DNA from: Actinomycetota bacterium
GTDB taxonomy: Bacteria > Actinomycetota > CADDZG01 > JAHWKV01
Reading direction: 5' to 3'
Assembly (NCBI GenBank): GCA_030447305.1
Contig: JAUJPC010000005.1
Location: forward strand, 161,497 to 225,496
Length of the DNA: 64,000 nucleotides
Under the pieces are notes generated by a model. The model searched no databases, was not told the origin of the DNA, and saw only the letters and a list, made by a program, of their open reading frames with translations. Positions 1 through 8,981 of the stretch are shown piece by piece. Within the stretch, counting starts at the first letter, position 1, and every line of letters begins with the position of its first letter. A program made the position numbers and the translations under genes.

Positions 1-242
1 GCATTCTCCTTATCCCGAGTGCATACGCACAACTGCGTAGTTGTTTCCTCTCTATCGGCATAAAGCGCGCCCGGGTTAAAGGAAATGGGTCATTGATGGG
101 TTGTAACGTCGAAATGCGCTCAGAAAGTACTCACTGCCGGCCGTCAAGCGACGCGAGCGACCCCAGGACGGTTCGTGTATTCAGCGAAGCGCTGCAGCTT
201 CGGCCGGCAGAGCGGTGAAGCCCCTCACATTAGGCATCCGAC
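1..242. other. window-edge region without a recognised gene
   Basis: No reading frame here has a ribosome site or a recognisable product. The universal stress protein gene ends at the right edge. I see no RNA gene or strong terminator; the region may hold upstream sequence of a gene cut off by the window. Confidence 0.4.
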
Positions 243-746
243 TCAGACTGCCGGGACTCCGGGGTCCTGGGCCAGTGACGGATCGGCCGCCTCCTTGGGG
301 TTGTAGCTCACTACCAAAGTGGGTACCGCTGCATGCCTCATCACTCGCTCAAATATGCTTCCCCGCACCCAGCGCTCTGGTGCGTGAGCCCACCACCGTC
401 CCATGACAACCAGGTCTGGTTTCCAGTCCTTTATCTCGGCCAGGATTTCTTCGGCAGGCGATCCAAAACGATGTGTCAACTCAACCTTATGGCCTGCCTC
501 CTCGAAGACCCGACGAGGCTGCGCCAACGAGCGCTCAACCAGCTCTGTTACATTGCGCACGTATTGAGGGAGTGCGGAGTCGAGCTCGCCCGTCGGGCCG
601 TAGGGGTATGGATAGAGCTCGGGCGACATTACATACAAGAGTCTGACCTCCGTATCGCCCGGGGCAAGCAAGCGAGCGCATGACCGGCATGCGCGCAACG
701 CGGGCAACGATCCTCTGGTAGGAACCAAGACCTTCAATCTATCCAT
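243..746 (-). CDS. universal stress protein (UspA family)
   Basis: A 167-residue protein with the single-domain UspA length and fold pattern. It has an N-terminal beta strand (KVLVPTRGS), a central alpha/beta region, then a 'LVVMGRWW' strand followed by a RGS segment and a final VPTLVVSY strand. The family's nucleotide-binding G-x2-G-x9-G(S/T) motif is only partly kept (MGRWWAHAPERWVRGS), so ATP binding is uncertain. I chose ATG 746 because AAAGGAG lies 6–7 nt upstream; an in-frame ATG at 860 would add 38 poorly conserved residues. It is divergent from the CBS-domain gene at 864, and the 117-nt gap between them presumably holds both promoters. Stress proteins next to CBS proteins are a common actinobacterial pairing. 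Confidence 0.85.
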   Translation of the reverse strand: MDRLKVLVPTRGSLPALRACRSCARLLAPGDTEVRLLYVMSPELYPYPYGPTGELDSALPQYVRNVTELVERSLAQPRRVFEEAGHKVELTHRFGSPAEEILAEIKDWKPDLVVMGRWWAHAPERWVRGSIFERVMRHAAVPTLVVSYNPKEAADPSLAQDPGVPAV

Positions 747-863
747 TGCATCTCCTTTCCCGGTGGGCTCGGGGACGGGCGACTTGGCGCGCTGCGCCTC
801 TACCCGGTAGGTCCCCGAGGCGTACACTTTGTGGACCGAGACTTCTTGTAAGGGAGGCACCCA

Positions 864-1304
864 ATGAGAGTTGAAACGATCCTGCTCGCCAAAGGCAGCC
901 AGGTCGAAACCATTGATCCTGAAGCCACTGTTGCGAGGGTCATCGAAAAGCTCCTATATCGGGGAGTGGGAGCCATTGTCGTCTCGGGGGACGGCAAGAG
1001 AGTTAACGGAGTCATCTCCGAACGTGACGTCGTGCAGGGACTCCACATGTTCGGTGCATCGGTAACAGAGATGCGGGCCCGCCAAGTAATGTCCAAGAAC
1101 GTCCCAGTCTGCTCTCCCGACGACTCCATAACACGAGTGATGGTGCAGATGACCCGCAACCGCAGCCGCCACCTGCCGGTGGTTAGGGACGGAATCCTCT
1201 GTGGAATCGTGAGTGTGGGGGACGTGGTCAAGCATCGCCTGGAAGAGCTCGAACTTGAAACCAGCGTCCTGAGAGACCATTACATCGCCGCCCATCGGCC
1301 GTAG
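864..1304 (+). CDS. tandem CBS-domain protein
   Basis: A 146-residue protein made of two CBS domains (about residues 8–65 and 72–135). The diagnostic pattern 'VNGVISERDVV' occurs in the first and 'LCGIVSVGDVVKHRL' in the second. CBS pairs form an adenosyl-ligand (AMP, ATP or SAM) sensing module. With no attached catalytic domain this would act as a free-standing sensor or partner protein, but its target cannot be told from sequence. GGAGG lies 7–8 nt before ATG 864. It is divergent from the universal stress protein, consistent with a shared stress or hypoxia response, which is inference. Confidence 0.88.
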   Translation: MRVETILLAKGSQVETIDPEATVARVIEKLLYRGVGAIVVSGDGKRVNGVISERDVVQGLHMFGASVTEMRARQVMSKNVPVCSPDDSITRVMVQMTRNRSRHLPVVRDGILCGIVSVGDVVKHRLEELELETSVLRDHYIAAHRP

Positions 1305-1470
1305 CTCCGTGCTCCGTCTTAGTTGGAGTTTACTCCTCGCGCGCGACCATAGAATTGACCGAAGGAGCTCTCAGAGCAACTCACCCGGGTCGGATGAATC
1401 CGGGATAGCTGCCCCTGGTTAGGTAGTCAAAGGCAGGTGTCAAGTATCACCCGAAACGGCTGATGTGGCG

Positions 1471-2961
1471 CTACGTGAGGTAAGGCCTGAGGAGGTCCTC
1501 GAGCTTGCGCCGGTGATCTTCGGTTTCAAATTGGTGCAGGGCCTCCGAGGACAAAAGATGTTCTTCCACCCGTCCCGACCTGCGAAGGTACACCGCGGGA
1601 TGTATGTCGCCGGAGGCGTCGGTTTCCACGGACACCGCGACCGCATCGGAACCGGATGAGTCGACAAACCAGGCCAGCGGCAGGATGCCCTCGTCGATTA
1701 TGCCGCCCTCATCGAAGGAGACGACTCGTGCCAGATAAGAGCGCTGATTCCAGAGCTCGGGCGCCCGGGTGGCTTCCGCCAGCAAGTGCGAAACGAGGTC
1801 GGCCGCCTGAACGGTTCTGTGACCGGTCCTTATGCCGAAGTGCTCGGCCGCGATATGCTCCGCCATTACCCGGGCGTTGTAGCGAAAGCCCTGGACGGCG
1901 GCCGAGTTGGCGGGGATGCCGTACTTGTTCAGCCCCGTTGCGGCCTGCGTGGTGGAGCCTGCGAAGTAGATGCGAGGCACGGAGACACTTTCCCAAAAAG
2001 GGGTCAACGCAGGGAGCCGGCCCTGGCTGAACACTGCAACGCCCATCTTCGGCAGGTCCAGCATCGGCGTGGTGAAGCCCGTGGCGGCGATCGCGTCGTC
2101 CACCTCGAATACGGAAGTACGCTTGCTTTTGGCCCCGGTGGCAGTTATGCGGTAACCGGAGTCGAGTCGTTCCACCAGGTCTATGGCAACGTCGAGCAGG
2201 ACATTGCCGCCTCCGAACACATGATCTTCGTATGGTTGCAGGTAGCGGGCTCGGGCACCAACGGCAGCATGCTCCACTACCGAGATCCGCGCCGGGCTGG
2301 GGGAGCCCAGGATGATCCGGCGAGCTACCGGCAAAAGGGCGTCCGCAAGCTCAAAGCCTGAATTGCGCTTTCCGACTATGAAGACCTCCTTGTTCCGATA
2401 CTCGTTCAGGGGCTTCGTGTCGGCGTAATGAGGGACAAGTTCGAGTCCTGGGTTGGGAGGCTTCCATGGAGTCGTTGTTCCAATCGCAAAGACGATCACC
2501 TTGCAGCGGTACTCCCCTTCCGAAGTGCCGAGCACGAAGCTGCCCTCCTGCTCAGCAGTGCTCTCCCAGCGGCAGTTGTAGCGCACCTTGATTCCTGCTC
2601 GCGCCACGAAGGCGTTCAGGCCCATCTGCATCTCGGCCCGGGAGGGAAAGTAGAAGCTTCCATCCATGAATTCGGCAACCGTGGCCTGATGCCCCGGCTC
2701 GTCTCCCAACAGGCTGTTCCAGTCGTACCATTCGTACTCACGCGACCCGCGCTCGGCCGGAGCGTATGGCTTCGTCCAGGAGATCAACCGCTGAAAGTAT
2801 GGAAAGCGCTGAAACATGCCCCCAGGGACAGGATCGGCGGAGATCACTGCATGAGGGAGGCCCAGGCGGGAAAGTGTATAGCTGGTCTGCAGGCCGCCGG
2901 GGCCGCTTCCCACCACGACCAAAGGGTAATCCCCTGGTGGGAAGGGCTGGAGGTCTACCAC
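1471..2961 (-). CDS. FAD-dependent NAD(P)-binding oxidoreductase (flavin monooxygenase-like)
   Basis: A 496-residue flavoprotein. An N-terminal FAD Rossmann motif (VVGSGPGGLQ, residues about 16–25) is followed by a second dinucleotide motif (VFIVGKRNSGFELADAL, about residues 190–207). Near residue 340 is a 'YFAGSTTQAATGLNKYG' segment typical of FAD closure in Pyr_redox_3/FMO-like proteins. The last ~110 residues are a poorly recognisable C-terminal extension. The substrate is unknown. Its ATG overlaps the stop of the upstream cyclic-nucleotide-binding gene by 7 nt, so the two are probably translated together. It could equally be a thioredoxin-reductase-like or Baeyer–Villiger-like enzyme; the family is clear but the reaction is not. 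Confidence 0.8.
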   Translation of the reverse strand: MVDLQPFPPGDYPLVVVGSGPGGLQTSYTLSRLGLPHAVISADPVPGGMFQRFPYFQRLISWTKPYAPAERGSREYEWYDWNSLLGDEPGHQATVAEFMDGSFYFPSRAEMQMGLNAFVARAGIKVRYNCRWESTAEQEGSFVLGTSEGEYRCKVIVFAIGTTTPWKPPNPGLELVPHYADTKPLNEYRNKEVFIVGKRNSGFELADALLPVARRIILGSPSPARISVVEHAAVGARARYLQPYEDHVFGGGNVLLDVAIDLVERLDSGYRITATGAKSKRTSVFEVDDAIAATGFTTPMLDLPKMGVAVFSQGRLPALTPFWESVSVPRIYFAGSTTQAATGLNKYGIPANSAAVQGFRYNARVMAEHIAAEHFGIRTGHRTVQAADLVSHLLAEATRAPELWNQRSYLARVVSFDEGGIIDEGILPLAWFVDSSGSDAVAVSVETDASGDIHPAVYLRRSGRVEEHLLSSEALHQFETEDHRRKLEDLLRPYLT

Positions 2962-3383
2962 CGAAGGGCGTTACGCAACCGCATTGCCTCCGCCTGAAGG
3001 AGGCGGAACATCACCTTGGGGTTTGTTTCGAGGAAAGACTTAGTGGCGGGGCCTGGCAGCACGAGGCAGCGAAGCGGGCCGAGCGCCACTACATCCGCCG
3101 TGGGCGGCTCATCCAAAAGGATCGATATCTCGCCGAAGAAGTCACCGCGTGCCAGCTTGGCGATTTCCTTGCCATTGAGACGGACAGCCGCATCCCCATC
3201 GGCGATCACATAGAAGCCAGTGCCGGTAAATCCCTGCCTCAAGATTCGCTGGTCTTTAGAGAACCACTCCTCGGAGAACGTGTGCGCGACCGCTTCCAGC
3301 TCGGGATGTGATAAATCGGCAAACAGCGAGAGGCCACCCAGCATCTGGGCCAGATCGTGCCGCTCTTCCAAGTGTCCCTCCAT
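2955..3383 (-). CDS. cyclic nucleotide-binding domain protein (Crp effector domain only)
   Basis: A 142-residue protein containing one cyclic-nucleotide-binding domain: the beta-roll segment 'GTGFYVIADGDAAVRLNG' and the phosphate-binding cassette 'GDFFGEISILLDEPPTADVVAL' (about residues 85–106). No helix-turn-helix follows, so it is not a complete Crp-type regulator. The usual cassette Arg contacting the cyclic phosphate is replaced here by Pro/Thr, so ligand affinity is uncertain. It lies directly upstream of and overlapping the flavoprotein gene, which suggests it gates that enzyme. Two class III cyclase-domain proteins are encoded just downstream on the other strand, giving a plausible source of ligand, by inference. 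Confidence 0.85.
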   Translation of the reverse strand: MEGHLEERHDLAQMLGGLSLFADLSHPELEAVAHTFSEEWFSKDQRILRQGFTGTGFYVIADGDAAVRLNGKEIAKLARGDFFGEISILLDEPPTADVVALGPLRCLVLPGPATKSFLETNPKVMFRLLQAEAMRLRNALRW

Positions 3384-3569
3384 AATGTGAGTCGACGCAG
3401 TTTATAACTGTTGAAAGACGGCGACCTTTAGTTGCCCATGCGTCCTCGGTGCGGCGACCGCCTGCCAGATATTTCTGGACTGAGTGGACACTTCGTAAGG
3501 GTGTCTGGCGGCTTGTCGCGGTCGGTGAGAAGATAAAGGCCCGGTGTCGGCGACAAAGAGGTGAGAAAG

Positions 3570-5525
3570 GTGAGCCAGGCACTCGAAGAATCTTTGGTAC
3601 AGGCTGCAAGAAGCGCAATACATCGCAACGCCTGGCACGAGGCCTTCGACCTATACAGACAGGCAGCCGAGACCGAGTCCCTCGATCCCGAGGATTTAGA
3701 GGAGCTTGCCAACGCAGCCTGGTGGACCGGAAGGCTCGAGGAGAACCTGGCCTTCCGCCAGCAGGCCTACACCGGCTATCTCCAGACGAACCAGCCCGGC
3801 AAAGCGGCTAGAACGGCCGCCTCAATAGCCCGAGACTATATGGGGAATCTGGCCGAGGCCATGGCGAACGGCTGGATCGGCCGAGCGGAACGTCTGCTGG
3901 AGAATCAGCCCGACAGCCCGGAGCATGGGCAGCTGCTGTTCTTGAAGTGTTTTCAGTCCTTCCACAGCGGTGACTTTGAGACCACCCTCAAACACGCCAG
4001 GAAACTTCTCGAGCTGGGTTCCCGTTTCGGAGATCGGGATCTGCAGGCTTTTGGGGTTTTGTTCGAAGGACGCGTCTACGTGGCGCTCGGAGAGGTTGAG
4101 AGAGGTCTGGGGCTGCTGGACGAAGCCACCGTTGCCGCGGTCAGCGGGGAGCTTGGTCCTCAGGTCACGGGCTTCGTTTACTGCATGGCCATCACTTCGA
4201 CCTCTAGCCTTAGGGACTACCGGCGGGCGGGCGAGTGGACAGACGCCGCCAAGCGCTGGTGCGAGCGCCAATCCATCTCGGGATTCCCAGGCCACTGCAG
4301 GGTACTTCGGGCCGAGATCATGCAGCTCAAGGGGATGTGGACAGATGCGGAGAGGGACATCCGCGTAGCTCTCAGTGAGCTAAAGGATTTCAACCTGTAC
4401 CTGGCGAGTGAGGGCTTCTACGAGCTCGGGGAGATTCGCCGGCGCATGGGTGACCTGAGAGGGGCGGAGGAGGCTTTCCACCAGGCCGACGAGCTTGGGT
4501 GGGAGCCACAACCGGGAATGGCCCTTCTGCGGCTAAGTGAGGGGAACGTGGCCGCCGCATTGGGAGGGGTCAAGCGGGCGCTGGCCGATGACGTTAGGGG
4601 ACCGCTCCATCGTTTTCCACTGCTCGCTGCTCAGGCGGAGATTGCGATCGTGGCGGGGGATCTGGCGTTGGCGCAGATCTCCGTCGGTGAGGTGGACGAT
4701 ATCGCGAGGATTTACGGGACCTCGGCGTTGAAGGCTTCCGCTTGCTATGTGAGAGGAGCACTGCAGGTTGCAGAGGGTGAGGCCGCCGAAGCACTGGAAA
4801 CATTACGTCAAGCTCTACGGCTGTGGAAGAACGCCGACGTGCCCTACGAGGTGGCAAGGACCCGGGTCATGCTCGCTCAGGCCTACACCGCAACTCGAGA
4901 AACCGATTCTGCTGAGCTGGAGTTGCAAAGTGCCGCCTCAACGTTCCAGCGGCTCGGGGCAACCCTTGACCTGCGTAAAGCAAATGAGCTGATGGGCGAG
5001 CAGACCCAGGCGGTGAGGGCAGCGGCCCGGGTGACCAAGACCTTTATGTTCACCGACATCGTCAAATCCACCAATCTCGTTGAAGCGATGGGGGATGAAG
5101 CATGGGGAGACCTGCTGGAGTGGCATGACCGGACGATGCGCAGCACGTTCCTGGCCCACGGTGGTGAGGAGATAAAACAGGTGGGAGACGGCTTCTTTGT
5201 CGCTTTCGACCGCCCCGATGACGCCATGGACTGTGCCGTTGCCATTCAACGAACGTTGACAGATCATCGCCGTGCCCACGGATTTTCACCAAAGGTCCGT
5301 ATCGGACTTCACTGTGGCGATGCCACCCGCAGAGGAGCGGACTACGAGGGGGGACAGGTGCACCTCGCGGCCCGCATTGGGGCAATTGCGGAGGGTGACG
5401 AGATTCTTTTGAGTCGTACCTCCTGCACCGAAAGCAAGCGGCGTCACGAGGTCTCCGACCCACGTCTGGTGAGCTTGAAGGGAATCGCCGAGCCGGTGGA
5501 GGTCGTTTCACTGATCTGGCATTAG
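3570..5525 (+). CDS. TPR-repeat protein with C-terminal class III nucleotide cyclase domain
   Basis: About 651 residues. Roughly residues 1–470 are helical repeats of TPR type (repeated 'A..Y...A' pairs and acidic/alanine-rich helices). Residues about 488–651 form a class III adenylate/guanylate cyclase domain. Both metal-binding aspartates are present (FMFTDIVKST and QVGDGFFVAF). The substrate-specifying Lys (EEIK) is kept. The transition-state position that is usually Asn is His (QVHLAARI), while the Arg is kept. I chose GTG 3570 because GAGGTG lies upstream at good spacing; GTG 3561 is the other in-frame option. It is followed by the AAA regulator at 5648 and a second cyclase gene, suggesting a signalling cluster. 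Confidence 0.85.
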   Translation: MSQALEESLVQAARSAIHRNAWHEAFDLYRQAAETESLDPEDLEELANAAWWTGRLEENLAFRQQAYTGYLQTNQPGKAARTAASIARDYMGNLAEAMANGWIGRAERLLENQPDSPEHGQLLFLKCFQSFHSGDFETTLKHARKLLELGSRFGDRDLQAFGVLFEGRVYVALGEVERGLGLLDEATVAAVSGELGPQVTGFVYCMAITSTSSLRDYRRAGEWTDAAKRWCERQSISGFPGHCRVLRAEIMQLKGMWTDAERDIRVALSELKDFNLYLASEGFYELGEIRRRMGDLRGAEEAFHQADELGWEPQPGMALLRLSEGNVAAALGGVKRALADDVRGPLHRFPLLAAQAEIAIVAGDLALAQISVGEVDDIARIYGTSALKASACYVRGALQVAEGEAAEALETLRQALRLWKNADVPYEVARTRVMLAQAYTATRETDSAELELQSAASTFQRLGATLDLRKANELMGEQTQAVRAAARVTKTFMFTDIVKSTNLVEAMGDEAWGDLLEWHDRTMRSTFLAHGGEEIKQVGDGFFVAFDRPDDAMDCAVAIQRTLTDHRRAHGFSPKVRIGLHCGDATRRGADYEGGQVHLAARIGAIAEGDEILLSRTSCTESKRRHEVSDPRLVSLKGIAEPVEVVSLIWH

Positions 5526-5647
5526 GATCTGCGGTCCCCGAGCAGGCTGTTGGGACGGCGGACGGCCTCTAGCGGCGGCCCGGACAACCCGGAATAATAG
5601 TTGATCGATCGATACTCCGTCCGCGCCAGCTTCCGGAGACAGGTTTC

Positions 5648-8600
5648 ATGTACGACTCTGCCGGCGTTTCTACCGATTCCTTCACAATGCCGCCTCTTTC
5701 CCCGCTGGCGCTTCAGATGCGAAGGGTCAGTGGGTCGGTTGTGGGACGACCGGCTGAGCTGGCAACCGCTGAGAAGGAGCTGGCAGTCGCAAGGACGGGG
5801 CAGCTGGCCGCACTCACGTTTGAGGGAGAGCCGGGCATCGGCAAAACCCGTCTGTTGGTTGCAGTATCCGAGCTGGCCGCCGCCAATGGCTTCCTGCAGG
5901 TTGCGGTAACCGCCGATGAGGAGATCAGAGGCCCCTTTCTCCTCGCTCGAGCTATCTTCGGCTCGCTTGGCAGCCAGGCGATCGATGGCGCCGCCGTCCA
6001 GGAGGAGATAAGGGCGGTCACCGAGGCCCTCTCGGGACGGCAGGAGCCGGGGCTCGAGCGGCTGGCCTTGGATCAAAAGTTACTCAGGGTTCTCGATATG
6101 GCGGCTCAGGCCATTCGAAATATTGCCGCACGCCAGCCACTGGCTCTTTTGATCGACGATCTGCAGTGGGCCGACATCGACAGCCTTCGACTGCTGCGCT
6201 ACATGGTTCGTTCTGCCGCCGACCTTCCCATCTTCCTGGCGCTCGCGGTCCGGCCGGAGGAGATGGCCCTGGTCACCGAGGCGGAAACATTGCTGGCCGA
6301 CATGGAGCGAATGGGGATGGTCCGGCGCCTGAAGCTATCAAGGTTCACTCAAATGGAGACCGCAGAGCTCCTGAGGCAGGCTCTGGGGGGCGCGGTGAAC
6401 AAAACGAGCGCAGCCACCATGCACGTTCAGGCCGAGGGTGTGCCCTTCATCATCGAGGAGCTGGCCCGCACTTACAGGGGCGCCGGGATGATCCAGGAGA
6501 TAGACGGCGTCTGGACGCTTGCGCAAAACGCTGGACGACTGGTGCCCTCGGCCGTGCGCACGCTTATCGAACGACGGGCGGCCCGTCTGCCGGAGGATAC
6601 CAAGAGCGCTCTTGCCGAGGCGGCTATCCTCGGAAGGACATTCAGCCTGAGGGACCTGGGTGCGGTGAAGCAACGTCTCGGCGACGACGATGAATGCTGC
6701 AGTGCAACAGTGCTCGCCGAGGAGCTGGCCCCCGCGGTCAAGGCCGGGCTTCTGGTCGAGCTCCCCGAGACCTCGGCGGGCGACTACAGATTCGGCCATG
6801 ACCAGGTGAAAGACTTCGCCGCGGAGGCCCTCACTGCCGCTCGCAGGCGAGACATTCACGGCGCGGTTGTGGACATGCTTACTGCCGATGGAGAGCCGGA
6901 TCCGGCAAGCCTCTCGCTGTTGGCTCGTCATGCTTTGGCTGCGGGACAGACGGAGAAAGCGGCACGCTTTTCGATAGACGCAGCGAAAGTCGCCCTGTCC
7001 TCCCATGCACCGGAGGAGGTGCTGCGAATTGTAGACCAGGCTCTGGCCGCCGCCTCCAGCCCCCTCGATCGAGTGGACCTTCTCTCCGCCAAAGATGAGG
7101 CTCTGGAGATGCTCCGACGCTCGACCGAGCGCCTGGAAGGCCTGGCCGAGCTTGCCGCCCTTGCCGTAGCCCTCGGTGATCCCCACCTCGAGCTCGAGAT
7201 CATGCTCCGGCGGGCCGCAGCATTCCGGCTGTCCGACGACCCCGAGCGGGCAATCCAGGTCTCACGAGAGGTCAGAAGGCTTGCGGAAGAAGGCGGGGAC
7301 CGGCGGGCCGAGCTCGCGGCCTGTCTGGAGCTGGGACAGGCTTTTTTCCGAACTCCACTTGGTGAGTCGTTTTCTCCGACCGCCAGTGAGGTGGACCTGG
7401 AAAGCGCCGGGGAGGCATACGAGCGGGCCAGCGTACTGGCGGAGGAGCTGGGGGATCTCCCGGCCCTCGCTGCGGCCAGCAGGGAGCTGGGCGTGATTGA
7501 GGTTGGGCACCTTCGCGCCTGGTTCGTCGAAGGGATAAAGCTGGGAGAACATTTGCCCATGATGCAAAGAATCGCCCAGGGCGAGCCCATGGATCCCATG
7601 TTGGCGGAACTGCCAATTGCTCCCCAGCGCCGCAAGGCCGAGGCCTACTACGAACGTGCCATCGAGCTGTTCGATAAGGTCGGAGACCGTCGCGGGGTCA
7701 TGTCCTCCATTATCGCCATGGCTTACATGAACTTCGCGATCGACATCCACCTCCTCGGTTCTGCCAAGAGGATAGAGGAAATCCGGCGGCTGGCAGCCAG
7801 GATGAAGTCGCTTACCCGGCAGAGCGAGATGGGAATGGCCGAGGCCCAGATGCTCTACGGGGCTCACGTATTTGCTCGCGAGAAAGTGGTACCCGATCTT
7901 GCCCTTTCCCGAGGAGAAGAGGCGTACCAACAGGCCCGGATTCTGGGGGACCGGTCCCTCGAGTTTGCCACTGCCGGCGGCGTAGCCCTCGTTCACCTGG
8001 ACCTCGGAGAGATCGAGAAGGCTGAGCGGTGGCTCAACAAAGCTGCCGCCGTGGCCGCTGCCGTGCCGACGCCTCTTCGTGCACGCCAAATCGCGCTTTG
8101 GCGAGGCATGGCACGGGCGAGGGCGGGAGACGCGGTCGGTATGCGCACCCACCTGGAGCGCGCGGTGCGGCTGACAACCGACCAGGGGAGGCCTGCGGCT
8201 CGATGTGAGGCTCTGGCTCGTCTGGCGCTCGAGGCTGCCCGGCTTGGAGCGGAGACAGGTGACGAGGAGCTTCTCGCTATTGCGGAGGAGTCGGCCGGCG
8301 AGGTAAACAAACTCATCAAGCTGCTTCCCGGGCGGCCCCTTTGGGGAGCGCAGGCCGACGCCGGGGTGGCTTTGGTCGCGATGGCGAGGGGAGAGCCGGA
8401 AGTGGCCCTGGATGCTGCCCGATCGGCGCTCAACACTGTCCATGCCGCCCAGCGTGAGGATCCCAACCTGGACATCGTTCTGCCGGTGGCGAGGGCAATG
8501 CTCCTTAGTCCAAACGAAAGTGAGCGGGAGTCCATCCGTGAGCTGCTTCGGATGACGCTGGCGTTGATAGCCCAAAGAACCATTGACGAGGATGTCCGTG

Positions 8601-8923
8601 TGCGATGGTTCCGGGGACCGGTCGGTCGGGAGCTCGCAGAGCTCGCCGGGGCGCCCGAGGAGGCATCGGTAGAAGCAGGGGAAGAAGAGGGGTTACCGGA
8701 ACCGGAGTCGATCGGTCCCAAGGGGACAATGCCGGAGCTGTCGAAAGGGGAAACTCAACTCCTGTGGCTGCTGATCGAGGGTCGGACCAACCGGGACATC
8801 GCCCAGATTCTGGGCGTGAGCGATGAGGTGGTCGTTCGCAGACTTGCTCGAATGTACGGAAGAATTGGGGTTTCCTCACGAGGAGAGGCCACGGCCGCCG
8901 CGTTCAGAGAGCGGGTCGTGTAG
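5648..8923 (+). CDS. large ATP-binding LuxR-family (LAL-type) transcriptional regulator
   Basis: 1,091 residues. An N-terminal AAA/STAND-type ATPase has Walker A GEPGIGKT (residues 60–67) and Walker B LALLIDDLQWAD (about 165–176). A long TPR-like helical middle follows (about 400–980). The C-terminal ~60 residues form a LuxR-type helix-turn-helix (LSKGETQLLWLLIEGRTNRD.. IAQILGVSDEVVVRRLARMY). The start has GGAGA about 9 nt upstream. LAL regulators couple nucleotide binding and a sensory repeat domain to DNA binding; the signal is unknown. It lies between two cyclase-domain genes on the same strand with short spacers, so it is probably co-transcribed with them. Confidence 0.85.
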   Translation: MYDSAGVSTDSFTMPPLSPLALQMRRVSGSVVGRPAELATAEKELAVARTGQLAALTFEGEPGIGKTRLLVAVSELAAANGFLQVAVTADEEIRGPFLLARAIFGSLGSQAIDGAAVQEEIRAVTEALSGRQEPGLERLALDQKLLRVLDMAAQAIRNIAARQPLALLIDDLQWADIDSLRLLRYMVRSAADLPIFLALAVRPEEMALVTEAETLLADMERMGMVRRLKLSRFTQMETAELLRQALGGAVNKTSAATMHVQAEGVPFIIEELARTYRGAGMIQEIDGVWTLAQNAGRLVPSAVRTLIERRAARLPEDTKSALAEAAILGRTFSLRDLGAVKQRLGDDDECCSATVLAEELAPAVKAGLLVELPETSAGDYRFGHDQVKDFAAEALTAARRRDIHGAVVDMLTADGEPDPASLSLLARHALAAGQTEKAARFSIDAAKVALSSHAPEEVLRIVDQALAAASSPLDRVDLLSAKDEALEMLRRSTERLEGLAELAALAVALGDPHLELEIMLRRAAAFRLSDDPERAIQVSREVRRLAEEGGDRRAELAACLELGQAFFRTPLGESFSPTASEVDLESAGEAYERASVLAEELGDLPALAAASRELGVIEVGHLRAWFVEGIKLGEHLPMMQRIAQGEPMDPMLAELPIAPQRRKAEAYYERAIELFDKVGDRRGVMSSIIAMAYMNFAIDIHLLGSAKRIEEIRRLAARMKSLTRQSEMGMAEAQMLYGAHVFAREKVVPDLALSRGEEAYQQARILGDRSLEFATAGGVALVHLDLGEIEKAERWLNKAAAVAAAVPTPLRARQIALWRGMARARAGDAVGMRTHLERAVRLTTDQGRPAARCEALARLALEAARLGAETGDEELLAIAEESAGEVNKLIKLLPGRPLWGAQADAGVALVAMARGEPEVALDAARSALNTVHAAQREDPNLDIVLPVARAMLLSPNESERESIRELLRMTLALIAQRTIDEDVRVRWFRGPVGRELAELAGAPEEASVEAGEEEGLPEPESIGPKGTMPELSKGETQLLWLLIEGRTNRDIAQILGVSDEVVVRRLARMYGRIGVSSRGEATAAAFRERVV

Positions 8924-8981
8924 GAAATGGATAGCGTCAAGTGATGGCTCGAAGGGGGGTTTAGAGATTCTTCGTGTCAGA

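Noticed and set aside
7262..8575. 437-codon frame on the minus strand opposite the LAL regulator
   Set aside because: No family-like sequence, no ribosome site; it is the antisense of a strongly typed gene in high-GC DNA.
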